DNA from: Pseudomonadota bacterium
Lineage (GTDB): Bacteria > Pseudomonadota > Gammaproteobacteria > Steroidobacterales > Steroidobacteraceae
Assembly: GCA_021792815.1 (NCBI GenBank)
Contig: JAJYTX010000197.1
Span: forward strand, 1 to 5,992
Length of the DNA: 5,992 nucleotides
Direction: 5' to 3'
Shown: piece by piece, positions 1 through 5,992 of the stretch
Layout of the letters: every line of letters begins with the position of its first letter
Position numbering within the stretch: position 1 is the stretch's first letter
Notes under the pieces: model-generated
What the model was told of the DNA's origin: nothing
The model's database searches: none
What the model saw: the letters and a program-made list of their open reading frames with translations, nothing else
Position numbers and translations under genes: made by a program

Positions 1-749
1 GCATGCTTGCCGAGAGTCCCCAGGCCGTCGCCGTGCTGGCGACAGACGGCGTGTTCAGCATGGACGGTGATATCGCGCCGCTCGCGGAACTGGCGGCAGC
101 CACCCGCGCGCACAACGGCTGGCTGGTGGTGGACGATGCGCACGGTATCGGCGTCATGGGACCGACCGGACGCGGGGCGGTGGAACGGGCTGGTCTGTCT
201 GCCGAGGCCGTCCCGGTGCTGGTCGGCACGCTCGGCAAGGCGTTTGGCTCGTTCGGCGCCTTCGTTGCGGGTTCCGCGGCGCTCATCGAGTTCCTGGTCC
301 AGAAGGCCCGTTCCTATATTTACACGACGGCGCTGCCGCAGCCGGTGGCCGCGGCCAGCCGTGAGGCGCTGCGCATCGCGCACCGCGAGTCCTGGCGCCG
401 GGAGCGGGCATTGGAGCTGACCCGGCGATTTCGCGCGGCGGCCGGTCAGGCCGGTGTGCCGCTCACGGCTTCCGAGACTCCCATTCAACCGATTCCGATC
501 GGCGCTGCGCAGGCGGCGCTATCGGCCCAGCAGGCGCTGCGCGAATCCGGGTTCTGGGTGGTGGCCATCCGCTCGCCCACGGTGCCCGAGGGACGCGAGC
601 GGCTGCGTGTGACGCTGACCGCGGCGCACAGCGAGGACCAGGTCGATGCGCTGGTCGAGGCGTTGAGCCGCATCGTTCCTCTCACCCCTGGGCAAGCGTT
701 GGTCTCGTCGTGCCGGACCCCTGAATCGGACGCACCACTCCATGAGTGA
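1..749 (+). CDS. bioF: 8-amino-7-oxononanoate synthase (BioF), C-terminal part, 5' end outside window
   Basis: This PLP enzyme condenses pimeloyl-ACP (or pimeloyl-CoA) with L-alanine, releasing CO2, to give 8-amino-7-oxononanoate (KAPA), the first step of biotin ring assembly in the cytosol. The frame is open from base 3 and 248 codons are visible. The ATG at base 3 is an internal Met: the sequence aligns with E. coli BioF from about residue 160, so roughly 160 residues lie upstream. Visible landmarks, in window residues, are TDGVFSMDGD (14-23), VDDAHG (43-48) with the PLP-contacting Asp and His, and GTLGKAFGSFG, whose Lys79 is the Schiff-base lysine (E. coli Lys236). The C-terminal motif IRSPTVPEGRERLRVTLTAAH is also present (about 195-215). 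About 20 residues after the last helix (PLTPGQALVSSCRTPES...) look like a non-conserved tail. The stop overlaps the bioH start by 8 nt. Identification is firm. Confidence 0.96.
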   Translation, partial: MLAESPQAVAVLATDGVFSMDGDIAPLAELAAATRAHNGWLVVDDAHGIGVMGPTGRGAVERAGLSAEAVPVLVGTLGKAFGSFGAFVAGSAALIEFLVQKARSYIYTTALPQPVAAASREALRIAHRESWRRERALELTRRFRAAAGQAGVPLTASETPIQPIPIGAAQAALSAQQALRESGFWVVAIRSPTVPEGRERLRVTLTAAHSEDQVDALVEALSRIVPLTPGQALVSSCRTPESDAPLHE

Positions 750-1523
750 CCTGCATGTGGAGATCCGCGGCGAGGGATTGCCGGTGGTGCTGCTGCACGG
801 CTGGGGCATGAACCTGCGTGTCTGGGACCCGCTCGCGCAGACGCTCGGCGAGCGATTCCGGCTGATCGCCGTGGATCTGCCCGGGCACGGGCACAGTCCC
901 TGGCGCCCGCAGTCCACGACGGCACGCCAACAGGTGCAGTGGATCAGTGAGACCGCGGCGGCGCTCGTCGGTCGGGCACCTTATGTGCTGCTGGGATGGT
1001 CGTTGGGTGCACAGCTGGCACTGCAGTGGGCCGCCGGGCGACCGGAGCGGCTCGAACACCTGGTGCTGCTCGCCGCGACACCGCGTTTTGCTACGGCGCC
1101 CGATTGGCCCTGCGGGGCGCCCCCCGGCCGGCTGGAGCGGCTCGCCGCCGGGCTGCGGAACGATTACCGGCGTACCGTGAGCGAATTTCTCGAGCTGCAG
1201 GTGCGCGGCAGCACTTCGGGCGAGGCCGTGCTCGAGCAGCTGCGCGCGGCGCTGTTCGCGCACGGCGAAGCCCGCCCGGAGGCGCTCTGCGCGGGCCTCG
1301 ACATTCTGCGTGAGACGGACCTGCGGGCCGTGGTGGGCGATATCCGGACACCGGCCCTGGTGGTCGCCGGCCAGTACGACCGTGTGGTGCTGCCGGCCTC
1401 GTCGCAGGCGCTGGCGAAGAACATGCCCCGGGCGCGGTACGTGGAGATCCGCCGCGCTGCACACGCGCCGTTCCTGTCGCATACGGGCGAGATCGCTGCT
1501 CTGATAACCGGGTTCCTGCAGTC

Positions 1524-1527
<4 letters not shown>
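742..1527 (+). CDS. bioH: Pimeloyl-ACP methyl ester carboxylesterase (BioH)
   Basis: This cytosolic alpha/beta hydrolase cleaves the methyl ester of pimeloyl-ACP, ending chain elongation and releasing the pimeloyl moiety for BioF. It has 261 aa, close to E. coli BioH (256 aa). The oxyanion-hole motif is LLHGWG (17-22). The nucleophile elbow is GWSLGA with Ser87, and the acid is Asp213 in GQYDRVV. The catalytic His is His241 in AAHAPFLSH, a signature shared with E. coli BioH (AAHAPFISH). The cap domain contains RRTVSEFLELQ, matching the E. coli segment RTVERFLALQ. The ATG at 742 lies inside the end of bioF and has no good Shine-Dalgarno upstream, so it probably depends on ribosomes finishing bioF. 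The BioH-specific motifs and the position between bioF and bioC make another alpha/beta hydrolase function unlikely. Confidence 0.94.
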
Positions 1528-3127
<1,600 letters not shown>

Positions 3128-3173
3128 ACACTCATCCGACGGTCCTCCTGCCGAAGCTCAGGCCCGGCTGGTC

Positions 3174-3203
3174 TTGCAATCGTCACGCCGGGCGCCATAC
3201 CAT
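3174..3203 (+). promoter_or_regulatory. Candidate sigma70-type promoter upstream of the DUF2244 gene and cox genes
   Basis: TTGCAA (3174-3179, 4/6 match to the -35 consensus) is followed after 18 nt by TACCAT (3198-3203, 4/6 match to -10, with the key first TA and last T kept). It lies at the edge of the only AT-rich patch in the gap (about 3195-3218). Transcription from about 3210 would give a leader of about 135 nt. Both hexamers are imperfect and the call rests on position and pattern only. Confidence 0.28.
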
Positions 3204-3209
3204 GATATT

Positions 3210-3344
3210 TGTCAATTTGGGACGCTGGCGTGGGGACTCCCGAGCTGAATCGGGCCTCGCCGCCGGCACACCGGATGCGGCCGGGAGGGGATTGCGGGGA
3301 GGCCGGATCCATTCGAGCAACGGTTAGGCGAGTTCCACTCACAC
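3210..3344 (+). other. Non-coding leader-like stretch before the DUF2244 gene
   Basis: No convincing gene was found here on either strand. A possible bulged hairpin pairs GCCGC (3259-3263) with GCGGC (3277-3281) and CGG (3264-3266) with CCG (3271-3273), with a CACA loop and a 3-nt bulge. A smaller one pairs CCCGA (3239-3243) with TCGGG (3250-3254). A G-rich tract follows at 3283-3302. Before the ATG at 3345 the only Shine-Dalgarno-like sequence is AGGCGAG (3326-3332), 12 nt from the start, so it is weak. I do not recognise a riboswitch. Confidence 0.4.
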
Positions 3345-3827
3345 ATGCCTTTTTTGCGCATCGTGATCTGCCCAAATTGCTCGCTGAGCGTACGCGGCGC
3401 CGTCTGCGTATTTGCGGTCGCCTGCACGCTCAGCCTCGGCATCGGCGCGGTGTTCGCCTTCCTTGGCCTGTGGCCGGTGCTGCCCGTCGCGGGCATGGAG
3501 ATGATTCTGCTCGGCTGGGCGCTGCACGAGACGCTTGCCCGGCGCTACCAGGCCCAGATCCTGACCCTCACCGATGCGGACGTGAGCGTCGAGTCGCGCG
3601 ACCGCTCGAGTACTCACGAGGTCGTGTTCCAGCGGTATTGGGCGCAGGTGAGGTTGAGGTATCCCGCATCACGCCTGCATCCGAGCCGGCTCACCATCGA
3701 GTCGCACGGGCGCAGATGCGAGCTGGGCGAGTTTCTGACGGAGGACGAGCGGCTCGGGCTGGCGCTGAGGCTGCAGCGCCTGGTCGGCCGCATCAACGAG
3801 TCGCCGCCGCTGGCCGTGGGTCGTTAG
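3345..3827 (+). CDS. DUF2244-type integral membrane protein next to cytochrome oxidase genes
   Basis: This 160-aa protein has the layout of the DUF2244 family: a PNxSLS motif (PNCSLS, 10-15), two closely spaced membrane helices (about 16-37 and 40-58), and a soluble C-terminal beta-rich/alpha part. That part ends with HPSRLTIESHGRRCELGEFL and a helix of the type LTEDERLGLALRLQRLV. The family has no established biochemical function; it is often found beside cox genes in proteobacteria, as here (63 nt upstream of coxB). A link to oxidase biogenesis or the membrane environment is inference only. Unusually, the N-terminus carries CPNC (Cys9, Cys12) where I recall the family normally having a non-Cys residue (often PNRSLS), plus Cys21 and Cys27 in helix 1. 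The ATG at 3345 is chosen because the family motif begins within a few residues of it and no in-frame ATG was seen close upstream. Confidence 0.82.
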   Translation: MPFLRIVICPNCSLSVRGAVCVFAVACTLSLGIGAVFAFLGLWPVLPVAGMEMILLGWALHETLARRYQAQILTLTDADVSVESRDRSSTHEVVFQRYWAQVRLRYPASRLHPSRLTIESHGRRCELGEFLTEDERLGLALRLQRLVGRINESPPLAVGR

Positions 3828-3855
3828 CGGTGCGGGGCGGGTTCGGTTTCCGGTT

Positions 3856-3874
3856 GGCGCGCGGGCCGCGCGCC
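3856..3874 (+). repeat. GC-only inverted repeat abutting the coxB ribosome binding site
   Basis: GGCGCGCGG (3856-3864) and CCGCGCGCC (3866-3874) are exact reverse complements around a single G. As RNA it could fold as an 8-bp stem with a 3-nt loop, ending immediately before the GAGGGG Shine-Dalgarno at 3875-3880. It might hold the Shine-Dalgarno in the open, stall a ribosome or polymerase, or be a protein-binding site. In sequence this GC-rich, chance is a real alternative. Confidence 0.5.
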
Positions 3875-3880
3875 GAGGGG
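3875..3880 (+). promoter_or_regulatory. Shine-Dalgarno sequence of coxB
   Basis: GAGGGG lies 10 nt before the ATG at 3891. It supports this start over the out-of-frame ATG at 3916, and it is the start that gives a basic N-terminal region and signal segment before the conserved CoxB sequence. Confidence 0.65.
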
Positions 3881-3890
3881 CACGACAACG

Positions 3891-4904
3891 ATGGATAAAT
3901 TTTCCGGAAAATTTCATGACGCCCGCCGCCGCGCCGGCGGCGGCAGGGCCGGGGAAGGGCCGACCAGGCGTGCCGCGCTCGGGAAACGGGCAGGTGTCAT
4001 CTCGCTCGCGGCTGGCGCGGTGGGCACGCTGCCCGCCTTCGGCTCGGGCTGGGACCGCCTCAACATGCCGCGCGGCGTCACCAACGTCAGCGCCAGGATC
4101 TACTCCCTGCACATGATGGCGTTCTGGATCTGCGTCGCGATCGCGGTGGCGGTGTTCGGCGTGATGATCTGGTCGCTGGTGTTTCACCGCAAATCGCGCG
4201 GCGCGGTGCCCGACGTGACCATGGTGCACAACACCAGGGTGGAGTTCGTGTGGACGGCCATCCCGGTGCTGATCCTGGCCGGGATGGCGATCCCGGCGGC
4301 CAGGCTCCTGGTCAGGATCAACAACAATGCCGACTCCCAGCTCAGCATCCGCGTCAACGGCTTCCAGTGGGGCTGGCAGTACAAATATGCCGGCACCCAC
4401 GTCAGCATCGTCTCGAAGCTCTCGCAGAGCAGCGATGCCGCCCGGATGCTCGATTCGGGAATCAACCCAGACAGCGTGCCGCACTACCTGCGCAGCGTGG
4501 ATCATCCGCTGGTGGTGCCCGTGGGAGAGAAGATCCGGCTGCTCATCACCTCGGTCGACGTGATTCATTCGTGGTGGGTGCCGGACCTCGGGGTGAAGCG
4601 ATCGGCCATTCCCGGCTTCATCAACGAGGCCTCCTTCACCATCGATCCGTCCAAGGCCGGGGTGTATCGGGGACAGTGTGCCGACCTGTGCGGCCGCGGC
4701 CATGCCTTCATGCCGATCGTGGTGCATGCCGTCAGCCAGAGCGCCTTCCGGGCGTGGCTGAAGCAGCAGGAGAGCGCAGGGAAGCAGGCCGCCGCCGGCG
4801 CCTCGTCGCGGCCTCCCCTGGCGGCAGGGCCTGCGCCGCGGCCCGTCCCGGCCGCGCGTGCGCCCCTGCGTGGGTCAGCCAGCACAGCCGCCGCCAGCAC
4901 CTGA
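3891..4904 (+). CDS. coxB: Cytochrome c oxidase subunit II, CuA-containing (CoxB/CtaC)
   Basis: Subunit II receives electrons from cytochrome c at its periplasmic CuA centre and passes them to heme a in subunit I. The 337-aa product has a basic N-terminus (1-34) and a hydrophobic signal-like stretch (about 35-50) before WDRLNMPRGVT. Two membrane helices follow (about 74-96 and 117-141), then the cupredoxin domain. FQWGWQYKY (158-166) is the aromatic electron-entry region. CuA ligands are His226 in DVIHSWWVP, then Cys263, Cys267, His271 and Met274 in GQCADLCGRGHAFM. The residue at 265 is Asp, where the family usually has Glu (CAELCG or CSELCG). After residue 293 comes a 44-residue Ala/Pro/Arg/Ser-rich tail with no recognisable domain and no cytochrome c motif (no CxxCH), so it is not a caa3-type fusion. 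TRRAALGK (25-32) loosely resembles a twin-arginine signal. Codons 3-8 form a perfect palindrome. coxA starts 57 nt downstream. Confidence 0.97.
   Translation: MDKFSGKFHDARRRAGGGRAGEGPTRRAALGKRAGVISLAAGAVGTLPAFGSGWDRLNMPRGVTNVSARIYSLHMMAFWICVAIAVAVFGVMIWSLVFHRKSRGAVPDVTMVHNTRVEFVWTAIPVLILAGMAIPAARLLVRINNNADSQLSIRVNGFQWGWQYKYAGTHVSIVSKLSQSSDAARMLDSGINPDSVPHYLRSVDHPLVVPVGEKIRLLITSVDVIHSWWVPDLGVKRSAIPGFINEASFTIDPSKAGVYRGQCADLCGRGHAFMPIVVHAVSQSAFRAWLKQQESAGKQAAAGASSRPPLAAGPAPRPVPAARAPLRGSASTAAAST
3897..3914 (+). repeat. Perfect 18-bp AT-rich palindrome covering codons 3-8 of coxB
   Basis: AAATTTTCCGGAAAATTT reads the same on both strands with no mismatch and no spacer. It starts 6 nt after the A of the ATG and is exactly six codons (Lys-Phe-Ser-Gly-Lys-Phe). 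Its A/T-rich codons (AAA, TTT, GGA) contrast with the GC-rich codons of the surrounding genes. It could be an operator, or an mRNA hairpin/dimerisation element near the start codon. If single-strand folding occurs, the loop must open at least the central bases, leaving about 7 bp, mostly A-U. Confidence 0.6.
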
Positions 4905-4950
4905 GGCCCGAATCGCCAAGCGCCCAGCCGTTCAAAGATCAACCGCCTTC

Positions 4951-4956
4951 GAGAGG
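4951..4956 (+). promoter_or_regulatory. Shine-Dalgarno sequence of coxA
   Basis: GAGAGG lies 5 nt before the ATG at 4962, a normal spacing, and fixes the coxA start. The rest of the 57-nt coxB-coxA gap shows no hairpin or promoter that I can support, so the two genes are probably co-transcribed. Confidence 0.65.
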
Positions 4957-4961
4957 TCGTC

Positions 4962-5992
4962 ATGACCGGATCGCACGAGACCGCCGCACACGCCGAGCAC
5001 GACCACAAGCCGCAGGGTTGGCGCCGCTGGGTGTTCGCCACCAATCACAAGGACATCGGCACGATGTACCTGATCTTCGCCGGCGTGATGTTCTTCATCG
5101 GCGGCGCGGCGGCCATGGCCATCCGGGCGCAGCTGTTCAAGTCCGGTCTCGAGCTGTTCGATCCCGCGCAGTACAACCAGCTGCTCACGATGCACGCGCT
5201 GCTGATGATCTTCGGCGCAGTGATGCCGGCGTGGGTGGGGCTGGCCAACTGGATGATCCCCCTGCAGATCGGCGCGCCCGACATGGCGCTGCCGCGACTG
5301 AACAACCTCAGTTTCTGGATCCTGCCGTTTGCCGGGACGCTGCTGCTCAGCACGTTCCTGGTGCCGGGCGGCTCGCCGGCGGGCGGCTGGACCATGTATC
5401 CGCCGCTGATGGAACAGTTCGGCGACTCCTTCCCGATGGTGATCTTCGCGATCCATCTGCTCGGCATCTCCTCCATCCTCGGCGCGATCAACGTCATCGT
5501 CACCATCATGAACCTGCGCGCCCCGGGCATGAGCCTGCTGCGCATCCCGCTGTTCGTGTGGACCTGGCTGATCACCGCCTTCCTGCTGATCGCGGCCATG
5601 CCGGTGCTGGCGGGCGCCGTGACCATGCTGCTTACCGATCACTTCTTCGGCACCAGCTTCTTCAATGCCGCAGGCGGTGGTGACCCCGTGCTGTTCCTGC
5701 ACGTCTTCTGGTTCTTCGGCCATCCGGAGGTCTACATCCTGATCCTGCCCGCCTTCGGCGTGATCTCCGAGATCATTCCCACCTTCTCGCGCAAGCCGCT
5801 GTTCGGCTACGAGGCCATGGTGTATGCCACCGCCTCGATTGCCTTCCTTTCCTTCATCGTCTGGGGTCACCACATGTTCACGGTGGGCATGCCGGTGGCC
5901 GCGCAGCTGTTCTTCATGCTCTCGACCATGCTGATCGCGGTGCCGACCGGCGTGAAGGTGTTCAACTGGACGGCGACCATGTGGCGCGGATC
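4962..5992 (+). CDS. coxA: Cytochrome c oxidase subunit I (CoxA/CtaD), N-terminal 343 residues, 3' end outside window
   Basis: Subunit I holds heme a and the heme a3-CuB site where O2 is reduced to water, and it pumps protons across the inner membrane. The frame is open to the window end. After a His-rich start (His5, 10, 13, 15), the conserved [15 protein letters not shown] (22-36) begins the core. Landmarks, with R. sphaeroides equivalents: His78 in [10 protein letters not shown], a heme a ligand (H102); Asn96, Asp107 and Asn114 of the D channel (N121, D132, N139); His254, Glu256 and Tyr258 in FGHPEVY (H284, E286 and the cross-linked Y288); His303 and His304 in WGHHMF, the CuB ligands (H333, H334); Thr329 and Lys332 in [10 protein letters not shown], the K channel (T359, K362). 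These place it in the A1-type heme-copper oxidases. The window ends just after helix VIII; helices IX-XII, with the heme a3 His and second heme a His, lie beyond. Confidence 0.97.
   Translation, partial: MTGSHETAAHAEHDHKPQGWRRWVFATNHKDIGTMYLIFAGVMFFIGGAAAMAIRAQLFKSGLELFDPAQYNQLLTMHALLMIFGAVMPAWVGLANWMIPLQIGAPDMALPRLNNLSFWILPFAGTLLLSTFLVPGGSPAGGWTMYPPLMEQFGDSFPMVIFAIHLLGISSILGAINVIVTIMNLRAPGMSLLRIPLFVWTWLITAFLLIAAMPVLAGAVTMLLTDHFFGTSFFNAAGGGDPVLFLHVFWFFGHPEVYILILPAFGVISEIIPTFSRKPLFGYEAMVYATASIAFLSFIVWGHHMFTVGMPVAAQLFFMLSTMLIAVPTGVKVFNWTATMWRG

Noticed and set aside
3..749. ATG at base 3 as the true start of bioF
   Set aside because: The conserved BioF sequence begins in the middle of the protein at this point, and about 160 residues including the N-terminal domain are missing. 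The gene is cut by the window edge, not truncated in the genome as far as can be seen.
3209..3898. Possible 229-aa gene starting at TTG in the bio-cox gap and overlapping the DUF2244 gene
   Set aside because: It has a TTG start without a Shine-Dalgarno, an Arg/Ala/Gly-rich composition and complete overlap with the better-supported DUF2244 frame.
3916..4116. ATG at 3916 inside the coxB 5' end as a small gene
   Set aside because: It is out of frame with coxB, ends within it, and gives an Ala/Pro/Gly/Arg-rich peptide with no features. The nearby Shine-Dalgarno is better spaced for the ATG at 3891.
3669..4727. Minus-strand frame of 352 codons antisense to coxB
   Set aside because: The composition (many His, Arg, Asp, Gly) is that of a mirror reading of a GC-rich gene. 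It has no motif and no ribosome binding site, and coxB on the other strand is certain.
4962..5006. His-rich CoxA N-terminus as a dedicated copper-binding domain
   Set aside because: Short His-rich starts are, to my knowledge, frequent in CoxA of beta- and gammaproteobacteria. Four His in 15 residues is not enough to claim a function.
4250..5683. Long + strand frame of 477 codons spanning the coxB-coxA junction
   Set aside because: It overlaps conserved coxB and coxA in another frame. Its product is rich in Arg, Gly, His, Pro and Ala with no recognisable motif, as expected of an out-of-frame reading in GC-rich DNA.
4932..5873. Minus-strand frame of 313 codons antisense to coxA
   Set aside because: It is antisense to a gene with all catalytic residues in place. 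The product is full of Gln, His, Arg and Glu repeats from reverse reading of hydrophobic codons and has no family resemblance.

Overview
The window is a stretch of GC-rich chromosome with all genes on the + strand. It reads as housekeeping sequence from a proteobacterium, most probably a high-GC gammaproteobacterium. The grounds are the bioF-bioH-bioC-bioD order with a BioH-type esterase, the strong G/C bias at third codon positions, and an aa3-type cytochrome c oxidase whose subunits resemble those of beta- and gammaproteobacteria. The genus cannot be decided from this sequence. There are no RNA genes, insertion sequences, integrases, CRISPR arrays or other signs of transfer.

Region 1 (1-3094) is the distal part of a biotin operon: the C-terminal two thirds of bioF, then bioH, bioC and bioD. 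Every junction overlaps (8, 4 and 4 nt), so the genes are probably translationally coupled. BioC methylates malonyl-ACP to let it enter fatty acid synthesis. BioH removes the methyl group once the pimeloyl chain is complete. BioF condenses pimeloyl-ACP with alanine, and BioD closes the ureido ring to dethiobiotin. BioA is not in view; bioB may lie upstream of bioF.

Region 2 (3095-3344) is a 250-nt gap. It begins with two abutting inverted repeats at the end of bioD, without a T-run. It then holds an AT-rich island with a weak sigma70-like promoter, and a leader with a possible hairpin and a G-rich tract. I see no convincing gene in it.

Region 3 (3345-5992) opens with a small two-helix membrane protein of the DUF2244 type. 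It is followed by coxB (subunit II, CuA) and the first 343 codons of coxA (subunit I), which runs off the window. The coxA reading frame has no stop inside the window. Together these make the catalytic core of a proton-pumping aa3-type cytochrome c oxidase.

The least ordinary signals are two palindromes bracketing the coxB start: a GC-only one abutting the Shine-Dalgarno sequence and a perfect 18-bp AT-rich one that is exactly codons 3-8. Others are a CPNC motif in the DUF2244 protein and an Asp in place of the usual Glu in the CuA loop of CoxB. I found no convincing undescribed system; these are local oddities in otherwise well-known genes.
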